From NCBI GenBank assembly GCA_016208085.1, contig JACQYT010000028.1, positions 1-32,904 on the forward strand: a stretch of DNA of 32,904 bases, in the 5' to 3' direction. Positions 16,928 through 23,937 of the stretch are shown here, piece by piece (the first letter of the stretch is position 1; each line of letters begins with the position of its first letter). The position numbers and the translations under genes are program-made. The notes beneath the pieces were generated by a model. That model was not told where the DNA came from. It did not search any database and saw only the letters and a list, made by a program, of their open reading frames with translations. This DNA is from Elusimicrobiota bacterium (GTDB taxonomy: Bacteria; Elusimicrobiota; Elusimicrobia; Elusimicrobiales; UBA9959).

Positions 16928-17536
16928 TTAATCCGCAGCCCAATCCGCGGCATACCCTGCGATTGCGCCACCTATTGCGCCGACAATGGCGCCGAAAACG
17001 CTGGTTGCGCCGGAAACAGCGCCGCCGAACGCGCCGATGGCAGTATAGGTCCCGTTATTAGGCGCATCTATTATCGGGCCATAATCATGATAGGCCTGGT
17101 CCGGTTCCGGGCCTGGAGAGTGATGATAAATATCCACATCCGTGACCTTTTTTGAATCTAATGCCGCCACTTCAGACGCCAATGTTTGTCTGCGTTTAAT
17201 TATTTTATCTTTTTTCCCGATTGTCGCCGCATTTTTTACGCTATTATTATATTCTTCAGTCGCGGGGGCTTTGTTGTTATCGCCCCTGGCATCCCCGCCG
17301 AGATATACCGGCTCCGCTTCACTTTTGCTTGAGCCGGACAAGCCCAGATACAGATTATCCAGGACAATGGATGCCTTGGAATAGTCATCGGGATTCACTG
17401 TCGCCAGTCTCTCTGTTATTTCTTTCATCCGCTGCACAGAAACACACTGTCCTTTATTTTGCTCTTCGCTATTGGCATTGACCACGAAAAGCGCGGATAC
17501 TATCGTAATCATTGCTATTATGTTTGTTTTTTTCAT
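16928..17536 (-). CDS. Secreted protein with C-terminal glycine zipper
   Basis: 202 aa. A signal peptide (KKTNIIAMITIVSALFVVNA, cleavage near NS-E) is followed by a polar, charged middle. The C-terminal ~45 residues are rich in glycine and alanine in a GxxxG pattern (YTAIGAFGGAVSGAT, GAIVGAIGGAIAGYAAD). Such tails insert in membranes and occur in pore-forming bacteriocins and in outer-membrane-associated proteins. AGAGGA lies 8 bases before ATG. A -24/-12 promoter is about 60 bases upstream (17598-17612) with an enhancer-like dyad further up, the same arrangement as the RiPP operon. The function is not known. Confidence 0.7.
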   Translation of the reverse strand: MKKTNIIAMITIVSALFVVNANSEEQNKGQCVSVQRMKEITERLATVNPDDYSKASIVLDNLYLGLSGSSKSEAEPVYLGGDARGDNNKAPATEEYNNSVKNAATIGKKDKIIKRRQTLASEVAALDSKKVTDVDIYHHSPGPEPDQAYHDYGPIIDAPNNGTYTAIGAFGGAVSGATSVFGAIVGAIGGAIAGYAADWAAD

Positions 17537-17597
17537 CTTGTATTCCTCTTTTTAGGTTTTGCCTTTCAGTATATTTTCTGCCCGCACCCACTACAGG

Positions 17598-17612
17598 GCA
17601 ATTTTTATGCCA
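17598..17612 (-). promoter_or_regulatory. Sigma-54 (-24/-12) promoter of the glycine-zipper unit
   Basis: The minus strand reads TGGCATAAAAATTGC, matching TGGCA-N6-TTGC with the exact spacing between the GG and GC elements. It would start RNA about 50 bases before ATG 17536. The same box (TGGCATAAAAATTGTT) precedes the radical SAM gene, in the same place within a duplicated sequence. Confidence 0.72.
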
Positions 17613-17766
17613 AAAAGTAGATGCGGCGGTTTTTTCCATTTCCCATAGGGGAACTTGAGTTTTTTAGCTATTTTGGAGGATGGATTAAGAATGGCAAAAT
17701 AGGCCCAATTTGAGCCGCATTTTCTCAAAACGGGAATTTTCCCTATGAAAAACGCAAGCGCAAATC

Positions 17767-17781
17767 GTCCCGTTTTGGGAC
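17767..17781. promoter_or_regulatory. Enhancer-like dyad, copy 1
   Basis: GTCCC-N5-GGGAC, 155 bp upstream of the -24 element. Length, symmetry and distance are typical of sites bound by NtrC-type dimers. It is identical in copy 2 (22327-22341). It could also fold as a hairpin in RNA. Confidence 0.5.
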
Positions 17782-17866
17782 TATCTTCACATCTCAAACA
17801 TTTTTTGGAGAATTTTAAAGCTTTTTAGGTTATCGGTTTTTGATAGCGCACTGTCAATCTTCCATG

Positions 17867-19231
17867 TCATATCATTTTTTTGCAGGATTCCACGGCGTAT
17901 TCCAGAACGGTGTCTTTCCCTAAAAGGAAATCATTGACTGTCTGCTTCTTATAGATATGCGGCTCAAGTTTCTTGCTTGACCTTTCTCCAACCGCCGGAC
18001 GCAGCCTGAAAGAAAAAGAAACTCTTACTATCAGTTTTGAAGCGGGCAGAGTGAAATTTAAAGAGTCTATCGGACCGTTGCCCCCGTTCCCGGTCGCCTC
18101 CCCCATTAAAATGCCCAGCGAATTATCCTTTATCAGCGCGGCAAAAATTTCCGCCGCGCTGTAAGTAGCGGGACCGGTCAACAATACGACCTGTCCCCTA
18201 AACTTCCCCGCCGGAGGTTTTTTTAACGCAAATTTTTCCGCGATAGTGTCCGCGCCTAAGACGGCCTCTTCCTGTTCCCATGTAACTTTTGAACCCATAG
18301 GGAACTTCCTGAGAAGCTTTCCATATATCTCCCCGTAACTCTTCACCAGCAAAGGCGACAGCCTGGTATACCCTGAAAATTTCTTAATCGTCTTTTCGGT
18401 CAGATATGCGATCAGATTCCCTCCAAGAGCGCTATTGCCGCCTGTATTGTGTCGAAGGTCTATGATCAGGCTCTTGGCGCCTCTATCGCTCAACTCATCA
18501 AACATGCCGCGCAAAAATGCTTCCCAGTCGGCAAAACGACTTCTCTCGCTTTTATTTTCGCGCATGAATCCGTGCTTGCAGCAAAAATCATAACTGCGCA
18601 GGTCAATGAACTGCCGCCAGTCAAGGTAACCGGACCTTATATTCTCCAGGTATTTAAGCCCGAAAGCAGGTTCGCGCCCATATGGCTGCGGGAAACCATG
18701 TTTTTTCCACACAAGCCGCAATTGGACAGGCCTTCTGTCCTGGGCGCGGGCAACCAACACGGAGGGTAGATGACTATTTAAATGCGCCCAGGCATAAGGG
18801 AAAAACGCAGCGGCGTTCTGTAACGCACGCTCTTTTAATTCATAACTCATCAATGAAATGGTTTGTTTCAGGTATCTGAATGCGGGCAGGCCGTCTATGG
18901 ACAGAATTTCAGCTTTATCGCATATACCGGGTAATGGGACCAGCGCTTTTTTAATAAAAAGCCTGTTTTCCACAAGAACGGTATCAACCGGAAGCCTCTT
19001 GCCTGAAAAGTCAGGGGTGAGCTGGAGGGAGGTATGTCCGTCGTGTATGCAGTGCAGAAATTCGCCGGCCATGCAGCTAAAATCCGCAAAACTTTCCGCC
19101 ACGGAGGCTTTAGCCAGAAACTTTTCTCTGCCCGCGGCATACTGCCGCCTTGAACACCGGAAAAAAAGATCCGGGTGCGTTGTTTCCAGGGTATTGACAA
19201 GGTATTGCGCGTCGTTAAATATTTTTTTCAT
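17867..19231 (-). CDS. S41-family peptidase of the RiPP operon
   Basis: 454 aa without a signal peptide, so probably cytoplasmic. Marks of the tricorn-like S41 group are HDGHTSL (H66), SLIIDLRHNTGGNSA (residues 254-268) and GPATYSAAEIFAAL with the expected nucleophile S358. The Lys of CtpA-type FGKG is replaced by EATGNGG, pointing to the Ser-His-Glu form. ATG 19231 overlaps the MFS stop (ATGA), so the two are coupled. In the operon context it probably trims the modified precursor peptide or degrades failed product. Confidence 0.9.
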   Translation of the reverse strand: MKKIFNDAQYLVNTLETTHPDLFFRCSRRQYAAGREKFLAKASVAESFADFSCMAGEFLHCIHDGHTSLQLTPDFSGKRLPVDTVLVENRLFIKKALVPLPGICDKAEILSIDGLPAFRYLKQTISLMSYELKERALQNAAAFFPYAWAHLNSHLPSVLVARAQDRRPVQLRLVWKKHGFPQPYGREPAFGLKYLENIRSGYLDWRQFIDLRSYDFCCKHGFMRENKSERSRFADWEAFLRGMFDELSDRGAKSLIIDLRHNTGGNSALGGNLIAYLTEKTIKKFSGYTRLSPLLVKSYGEIYGKLLRKFPMGSKVTWEQEEAVLGADTIAEKFALKKPPAGKFRGQVVLLTGPATYSAAEIFAALIKDNSLGILMGEATGNGGNGPIDSLNFTLPASKLIVRVSFSFRLRPAVGERSSKKLEPHIYKKQTVNDFLLGKDTVLEYAVESCKKMI

Positions 19232-20517
19232 GCTTTACAAAAAGCTTTCGGATGCTTTTTCAGAAAATACTCATGGGTATCCGGTTCAGGCATCCTGAAA
19301 AATGCCGAAAACTGCGGGACCAGAAAAAGCAGCGGCGCCGACAGTATCACCCCCGCTCCCGCCGCAATCATCATAAACTGCATGCCATAACCGGCTATTA
19401 TAAACCCGGAAAACGCCATCCCGACAGGCACGGCGGCCTGCGACATAAAAGCGGAAACCGAACTCACCCTGGACCTGTAATTGTCGGGCGTGGCGGCCAT
19501 AAGCTTCACACTCAACGGCACATTCACCAGCATCATGGCCATTCCCAGCATAAGCATTATAGCAATAACCGAATAGGCGCCCGGAACCAGGAAAAGCGCC
19601 GCCATACCTGCGCCTATCAGGCCGATCCCGGCAAAAATCACCTTGTCGGTGAATATCTTTCTGCATAGCCATCCCACGACCAGGGAACCAAGTATGGTCC
19701 CGGTCTCCAGCGCGGCATTGAGTATGCCGATAAACCCGGGAGACAGAGCGCCGCTGTCCTTTACCAGCACCGGCAAAGCCAGGCTTAACGGTGAAACGGC
19801 AAGATTAATAAAAGCCAGCAACACACACAACCACAACTGCATCGGGATACGGGCCACCACTGAAAAACCTTCCTTCAGTTGCACGGCCCAAACTTTAAGC
19901 GCTTCACCCGGCGGCTGGGGCGGGACCACCGCGGCAGATGACCTTGTTCTTATATAGCAGGAGGCGGCGGTGGCTATGAAAAATGAAACCGAATTTATTA
20001 AAAAGGCGCCTGTCACGCCAAAATAGTTAATGGCGATACCGCCGATAAGCCCTCCGGACAGATTGCCGACCGCGACTACAAAATTGCTGCGCTCTATAGC
20101 CGCGCTCAGCTCTTCTTTTTTAACCAACTGGGCCACAATACTTCCGGAAACTGTGGCAAAAAGCGCAGTACCGGCGGTGGTAAACATGAACAGCGCGGTG
20201 ACCAGAGGCAGGTTGAAAACATCAAGTTTGACCAGGGCCGCCAGGGTCAGGAACATAACTCCGCGCCAGGCATCGCTTATGATCGCGACTTTTTTCCGGC
20301 AATATCGGTCGCCTGCCGGCCCAAACAACGGAATAAGGAATATCCTGACAAAACTTACGGGGGCAAAAATCAACGCCATTTTCTCGGCAGAGCCTGTTTT
20401 TTCCAGAAGCCACCACATAAAAGCTATGTCGGCACAGCCATCCCCTATAGAAGAGATCAATTGCCCTGTCCTGAATAACCAGAAATCCCTGCCTAAACCC
20501 CAAAACTTATTTTTCAT
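19228..20517 (-). CDS. MFS exporter of the RiPP operon
   Basis: 429 aa from ATG 20517, which has GGAG 7 bases upstream; a longer frame from 20595 overlaps the precursor gene and is rejected. Twelve hydrophobic segments are visible. The motif-A loop FGPAGDRYCRKKVAII (G-x3-D-R-x-x-R/K-K) and the N-terminus FWLFRTGQLISSIGDGCAD match the drug/secondary-metabolite efflux group. It sits between the precursor peptide and the peptidase and overlaps the latter, so it probably exports the mature peptide or gives self-protection. Confidence 0.9.
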   Translation of the reverse strand: MKNKFWGLGRDFWLFRTGQLISSIGDGCADIAFMWWLLEKTGSAEKMALIFAPVSFVRIFLIPLFGPAGDRYCRKKVAIISDAWRGVMFLTLAALVKLDVFNLPLVTALFMFTTAGTALFATVSGSIVAQLVKKEELSAAIERSNFVVAVGNLSGGLIGGIAINYFGVTGAFLINSVSFFIATAASCYIRTRSSAAVVPPQPPGEALKVWAVQLKEGFSVVARIPMQLWLCVLLAFINLAVSPLSLALPVLVKDSGALSPGFIGILNAALETGTILGSLVVGWLCRKIFTDKVIFAGIGLIGAGMAALFLVPGAYSVIAIMLMLGMAMMLVNVPLSVKLMAATPDNYRSRVSSVSAFMSQAAVPVGMAFSGFIIAGYGMQFMMIAAGAGVILSAPLLFLVPQFSAFFRMPEPDTHEYFLKKHPKAFCKA

Positions 20518-20538
20518 ATTATTTCTCCAGTCGGCGAA

Positions 20539-20567
20539 GGCGGCCCCATATTTGATATGGGGCCGCC
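20539..20567 (-). terminator. Strong stem-loop between precursor and exporter genes
   Basis: GGCGGCCCCATA-TTTGA-TATGGGGCCGCC, a perfect 12-bp stem with a 5-base loop, between the precursor stop (20580) and the exporter start (20517). It has no following T-run, so it would act as a partial terminator or an RNA-protecting stem that raises peptide mRNA over exporter mRNA, as seen in other peptide operons. Confidence 0.65.
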
Positions 20568-20579
20568 GCGCCGGCCGCT

Positions 20580-20681
20580 TTACCGCACACAGCATAGACC
20601 GCAGATAGCCTTGTCTACATTCGCGTCCATTTCTTCAGCGACAACCACATCTTCCGTTACCGCATTTTTATACATGACCAT
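20580..20681 (-). CDS. RiPP precursor peptide, 33 aa, Cys-rich core
   Basis: GAGGAGG lies 5 bases before ATG 20681. The peptide begins MVMYKNAVTEDVVV, continues AEEMDANVDK and ends AICGLCCVR, with Cys at 27, 30 and 31. An acidic leader (E10, D11, E16, E17, D19, D23) followed by a short Cys-rich C-terminus is the classic layout of a ribosomally made peptide modified by a radical SAM enzyme. The maturase ends 56 bases upstream and an exporter and peptidase follow. CGLCC could receive thioether links (sactipeptide or ranthipeptide type), but the chemistry cannot be read. I know no named family with this core. Confidence 0.82.
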   Translation of the reverse strand: MVMYKNAVTEDVVVAEEMDANVDKAICGLCCVR

Positions 20682-20737
20682 TTTAGCCTCCTCATTTTAG
20701 GCGTATTCCTGACTCCAGCGCCGGTTATATACCGAAT

Positions 20738-22111
20738 CTATACACCCGCGGCAACCGCATGTTTATTACGATTATGAGCATGCGTAGCGAGCATCCCTTT
20801 CTTTATCATATCCTCGTTGAAATAACATATCCCCTTGGCTATACGTTCAGTCCGGCCGCGCGGGCAACCTCCCTGACATACCGGGATGAACTTACAGTTA
20901 AAACACTTTAAATTCTCTTTGTCGTAGATGTTCTCATCCCATTCATGAACAATGTTAAACCTCTCAATGCCGCCGCCCGGCATCAATTTGCCGCCGGCTT
21001 TTGACGCCTCGCCCACATAGGTGTCGCACTTGAACAGAAGACCGTCCGCGCCCACGGTCCACGAATTTTTCCGTTGCGCCGCGCACCAGCCTGGTATCGG
21101 ACTGGGGACCGGCGCAACGACTTGAAGATTGTTGTCTAAAACGCCTGTTTTTTCAGCGGAAAGAAGGTAGTAATCAAGCTGCTTGTTTGCGCCTTCCAAC
21201 GCCCCGTATATATTATCGCGTATCCCGTTAATATCCTCCCTGCTGGTTTCAATGTTATAAACAGCCCTGAAATAAATGGTAAACCTTGGATCCGACCGGA
21301 AAGTCGTTTTAAAAAGATCCATCAACCCCAAAACCTGATCATCCTGTCCCTTAAGGAAATTTACCCTTACGGTCACATTAAAATCATCGCTTGCGCCGGA
21401 ACTTTCTTTTATTTCCTCCAGGTTGGCCCATATTCTTTTAAAAGTTCCCGCGCCGTTTTTTAAAACCCGCGTCTTATTATGGGAATCCTCCGCCCCATCT
21501 ATAGTGACCTGGAACTTCTTTATTCCTGAGGCAAGATACTCTTTGAAAGTTTTTCCTGTAAGCAAATATCCGTTGGTAACCATGCTTGAGCGGAATTTTA
21601 CCCCGGGATAGCGCCTTAAAATTTCATTCAGCCTGCCCATAAATCCGATTATATTTTCGCGCTCAAGCGTAGGCTCCCCGCCGAACCAATTGACCGCGAG
21701 ACTAAGATCCGGGGTTATCTTCCTGCTTATCATTTCCAAAACGGCATTATAGACCCAGAAGGCCATACTTATACCGCGCCTGTCGTAGATAAAACAGTAG
21801 GGGCACCGGAAATTGCAGTTTTCGGAGGCTAGCATGGTCAGCGTCATGCTTTTATCTCCGTTTCTGAAATGTTCAAAACGGCTCTTTACTTGCGCCAGCT
21901 CATCTGTTCCGGCAGGCACTAAAAAGCCGTTCTGTTTGAGCGCGCCTTTCAGGTCGTCGTTTATATTCAAGGCGGGATCAGTAAGCAGTTTTTTTACAGC
22001 GCCGGCATTTCCGGCTTCTATTGCCGCAAACGCCCCTGTCCGGGTATTGTAAAGCAACAGGCTGCCGTCTTCAGCATCAACCGTAAAATTATAATTTGAT
22101 GTTTTAAGCAT
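20738..22111 (-). CDS. Radical SAM/SPASM peptide maturase
   Basis: 457 aa. The radical SAM cluster motif is CNFRCPYC (C99, C103, C106), with WFGGEPT (142-148) for SAM binding. The C-terminal SPASM domain has the canonical seven-Cys pattern: C343, GLLFKC (C362), then C403-x2-C406-x5-C412-x3-C416, and C429, enough for two auxiliary 4Fe-4S clusters. The first ~85 residues (LLLYNTRTGAFAAIE) look like a leader-recognition segment. GGAG precedes ATG 22111, and a -24/-12 promoter lies at 22155-22170. The precursor gene follows 56 bases after its stop. Enzymes of this type form thioether, C-C or epimerised products on Cys-rich peptides. Confidence 0.93.
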   Translation of the reverse strand: MLKTSNYNFTVDAEDGSLLLYNTRTGAFAAIEAGNAGAVKKLLTDPALNINDDLKGALKQNGFLVPAGTDELAQVKSRFEHFRNGDKSMTLTMLASENCNFRCPYCFIYDRRGISMAFWVYNAVLEMISRKITPDLSLAVNWFGGEPTLERENIIGFMGRLNEILRRYPGVKFRSSMVTNGYLLTGKTFKEYLASGIKKFQVTIDGAEDSHNKTRVLKNGAGTFKRIWANLEEIKESSGASDDFNVTVRVNFLKGQDDQVLGLMDLFKTTFRSDPRFTIYFRAVYNIETSREDINGIRDNIYGALEGANKQLDYYLLSAEKTGVLDNNLQVVAPVPSPIPGWCAAQRKNSWTVGADGLLFKCDTYVGEASKAGGKLMPGGGIERFNIVHEWDENIYDKENLKCFNCKFIPVCQGGCPRGRTERIAKGICYFNEDMIKKGMLATHAHNRNKHAVAAGV

Positions 22112-22154
22112 TGTTTTTCTCCTACATCAGTCCGTTCATCATTGCCGCCTACGG

Positions 22155-22170
22155 AACAATTTTTATGCCA
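22155..22170 (-). promoter_or_regulatory. Sigma-54 (-24/-12) promoter of the RiPP operon
   Basis: The minus strand reads TGGCATAAAAATTGTT. The -24 part is perfect and the -12 part has TTGT in place of TTGC, with correct spacing. RNA would start about 30 bases before the radical SAM ATG. It is the same box as at 17598-17612. Confidence 0.62.
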
Positions 22171-22326
22171 AACAGGAGATATGGCGGGCTTTTCCCATTT
22201 ACCATAGGGAAACTCAAGTTCTTTAGCTATTTTGGGGGATGGGTCAAGAATGGCAAAATAGGCCCAATTTGGACACATTTTTTTCAAAACGGGAATTTCT
22301 CCTATGAAAAATGCGGACATGGAATC

Positions 22327-22341
22327 GTCCCGTTTTGGGAC
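22327..22341. promoter_or_regulatory. Enhancer-like dyad, copy 2
   Basis: GTCCC-N5-GGGAC including identical spacer bases to copy 1, at nearly the same distance (157 bp) from the promoter. A candidate binding site for an NtrC-type activator. Confidence 0.5.
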
Positions 22342-22375
22342 TATCACCATATCTTAAGCGTTTTTTTGAGGAATT

Positions 22376-22820
22376 CTAAGGCTTTTCAGGACTATTCTTA
22401 TGCAGCGACAGATCTTTGCGGTACTGTGCAATGGAACGGCGGGACAATTCAACCCACGTCGTTCATTGAAGCATCCCTGAGGAAGCAAGCCTCAAATTTT
22501 TCCCGGCCTATGCCCTGTATCAGACCAACCAGGCCGCCTTTGTCATCCGCCAGCTCCGGCAGATCGCCGCCTGAAAGCTTAAGCCCGTAACCGGCATAGC
22601 GGCGGGAGGCGTAACGCGCGGCAGGAAATTCGGATAGGTTAACGGCTTCTGACGCTTTCAGCAGTTGAAAAAAACGGTTGTTTTCTATTTTTTTCAGGAA
22701 GCTTTCGAACTCTTCCTCGGACATTTCAGCTATGTGGGCAAGCTTAATCGCGCCTATGAACGTGACTGAAACCTTTCCCGATACTGAATGGGTAAAACCC
22801 GGTTTGCGAAATTTGTTCAT
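22376..22820 (-). pseudogene. Frameshifted small gene ending in an RpoN-box-like motif
   Basis: The open frame from ATG 22820 gives 123 aa and stops at 22449. A segment near residues 27-54 (LAHIAEMSEEEFESFLKKIE, then NNRFFQLL) loosely resembles the sigma-54 N-terminal activator-interacting region. A +1 shift just before the stop continues as VELSRRSIAQYRKDLSLHKN to TAG 22376. SRRSIAQYRK is close to the RpoN box ARRTVAKYRE, and no independent start serves that frame. It may be a decayed or frameshift-expressed mini sigma-54-like protein, with no room for the core-binding domain. There is no ribosome site; a 27-bp palindrome lies just upstream. Confidence 0.42.
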
Positions 22821-22827
22821 ACTTTAA

Positions 22828-22870
22828 TAGGGCGGGGTAATGGTAAAAATTTTTGCAGCAAAAATTTTTA
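22828..22870. repeat. GGCGGGGTA + AAAAATTTTTGC palindrome repeat, copy 1
   Basis: TAGGGCGGGGTAATGG is followed by a perfect 13+1+13 palindrome, TAAAAATTTTTGC-A-GCAAAAATTTTTA (22844-22870). It ends exactly at the stop codon of the biotin carrier gene. A second copy is at 24370-24410 beside the biotin carboxylase stop. Confidence 0.8.
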
Positions 22871-23356
22871 TTATTCAATTTCCAGGAGGACTTCCCCTTC
22901 CCTGAAAACGTCGCCCTCTACGTACTTTACGGCGGAGATCCTGCCGTCTACGGGAGCGGCGATCTCGGTTTCCATCTTCATGGATTCAATGATCATTAGC
23001 TTCGCCCCCCGCTTGACCTGGGCGCCGGCTACAACCAGCGCCTTGACCACCTTGCCGGGCATCGGCGCGATAAGCGTTTTTTCTCCGCCGGCGCCGGCGG
23101 GAGCGCAAGATTGCGGCCCTGCGGCCGGATCAAGCTCGCAAATCCGGTAAGTCTCCCCGGCCACCCAGCAGAAGAAAACGCCGCCTTCGCGATGCACAAA
23201 AGCCGGCAGCACGGAGTCTCCGATCTTTACAAGAAGCCCTTTCCCCGGCAATTGTTCAAAAACAGCGCCGCCGGCGGCTTCCCGCCCGTTGATAAAGATA
23301 CCGTTTTTTTTCAATTCAACTTCAAATTTTTCTTCGCCTATTGTATAACAGTTCAT
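22871..23356 (-). CDS. Biotin carboxyl carrier part of an acyl-CoA carboxylase alpha subunit
   Basis: 161 aa. The C-terminal biotinyl domain is textbook: APMPGKVVKALVVAGAQV, then biotin Lys127 in ESMKMETEI, then APVDGRISAV and VREGEVLLEIE-like ending FREGEVLLEIE. The first ~90 residues are beta-rich (YTIGEEKFEVELKKNGIFI) like the BT/linker region of PCC and MCC alpha subunits. It lies 1.06 kb beyond the biotin carboxylase gene, and 501 + 161 = 662 aa equals a full-length alpha subunit. There is no good ribosome site before ATG 23356. Confidence 0.88.
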   Translation of the reverse strand: MNCYTIGEEKFEVELKKNGIFINGREAAGGAVFEQLPGKGLLVKIGDSVLPAFVHREGGVFFCWVAGETYRICELDPAAGPQSCAPAGAGGEKTLIAPMPGKVVKALVVAGAQVKRGAKLMIIESMKMETEIAAPVDGRISAVKYVEGDVFREGEVLLEIE

Positions 23357-23679
23357 ATCAAAAGAATCCCGTCAGGATAGTGTGTTTACTGAGACTTCTT
23401 CAATTCCTCAACCCATATTTCAAGGATAAACATTGAGATTATCGTAAGTTGAGCCGATGAAACCGCCCATTTTATTTTGCGAAAACCAGCCGTTAAAGGT
23501 TATAATAGCAAAAATGGCGGACGATTGAGCGATTCAGCGGGTTTTCGGGAATGACGGATAGGGGCGGTGGAAAAACCCAGGAAATCATCCGCTTATCTGT
23601 TTAAATTGACAACACATCGGCATTTATATGGTAAAATCGTCATTGTGCTTAAAGCCGGTTCAGCAACCGGGGGGACAGA
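23357..23679. other. Intergenic region between biotin carrier and DUF4160 genes
   Basis: 323 bases without a convincing gene, placed between divergent starts. A TTGACA (23606-23611) with TAAAAT (23632-23637) points toward DUF4160 but with a 20-bp spacer. CCGGTT-CAGC-AACCGG forms a hairpin just before the DUF4160 ribosome site. On the minus strand, TATTATAACC could serve the carrier gene. Nothing else is recognisable. Confidence 0.35.
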
Positions 23680-23937
23680 ATGCCCACGATCCTGATGGTC
23701 GCGGGGTGGCGGTTTTTCTTCTACTCAAACGAGGGAAATGAGCCGATTCACATTCATTGTCAAAAGGCCGAGGCCGAGGCGAAGTTCTGGCTGGATGTAG
23801 ATTCCTTCGAAGCTATTGAAGCCCATAGCTACAACATGAGCCCTGCCGACAAGAGAACTGTCAGACAAATCATCTTCGAGCATTTCGATTACATCGTTGG
23901 CGAATGGCGGAAATGGCGGGAGAAGCAAAATGGATAG
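23680..23937 (+). CDS. DUF4160 protein
   Basis: 85 aa. The N-terminus MPTILMVAGWRFFFYSNEGN followed by EPIHIHCQK and AKFWLD is the DUF4160 signature. The gene is oriented against its neighbours and overlaps the DUF2442 gene (ATG 23930). The two domains commonly occur as a pair and are suspected to form a toxin-antitoxin module; no activity is proven. A GGGGGG run lies before the ATG. Confidence 0.88.
   Translation: MPTILMVAGWRFFFYSNEGNEPIHIHCQKAEAEAKFWLDVDSFEAIEAHSYNMSPADKRTVRQIIFEHFDYIVGEWRKWREKQNG

Larger units (their letters stand above)
17598..17835 (-). repeat. Dispersed ~235-bp regulatory repeat, copy 1
   Basis: Roughly four of five bases match copy 2 at 22155-22395, in the same orientation and ending at the same promoter box. 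It fills the space between the S41 peptidase and the glycine-zipper gene. The perfect dyad GTCCCAAAACGGGAC (17767-17781) is shared by both copies, and CAAAACGGGA recurs at 17726-17735. A 68-codon frame crosses it, but single-base indels between copies break the frame at both ends, so a regulatory role fits better than coding. Confidence 0.78.
22155..22395 (-). repeat. Dispersed ~235-bp regulatory repeat, copy 2
   Basis: Homologous to 17598-17835 over its whole length. It lies directly upstream of the radical SAM gene. It carries the same GTCCCAAAACGGGAC dyad at 22327-22341, 157 bp upstream of the -24 box. Its far end overlaps the 3' end of the frameshifted gene at 22376-22820. Confidence 0.78.

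Noticed and set aside
17591..17797. 68-aa frame in repeat copy 1 and its 110-aa relative at 22018-22350, sharing NWAYFAIL and KFPYGKW/EFPYGKW
   Set aside because: Homologous only in the middle; single-base indels between copies break the frame at both ends, the second overlaps the radical SAM gene, and both run through the -24/-12 promoter. Regulatory DNA explains them better, though a 40-codon conserved core is not excluded.
19228..20595. Long form of the RiPP exporter starting at 20595
   Set aside because: It would overlap the precursor gene and read through the strong stem-loop; ATG 20517 has a GGAG site.
23606..23637. Sigma-70 promoter TTGACA/TAAAAT before DUF4160
   Set aside because: The 20-bp spacing is too long for confidence; noted only within the intergenic entry.
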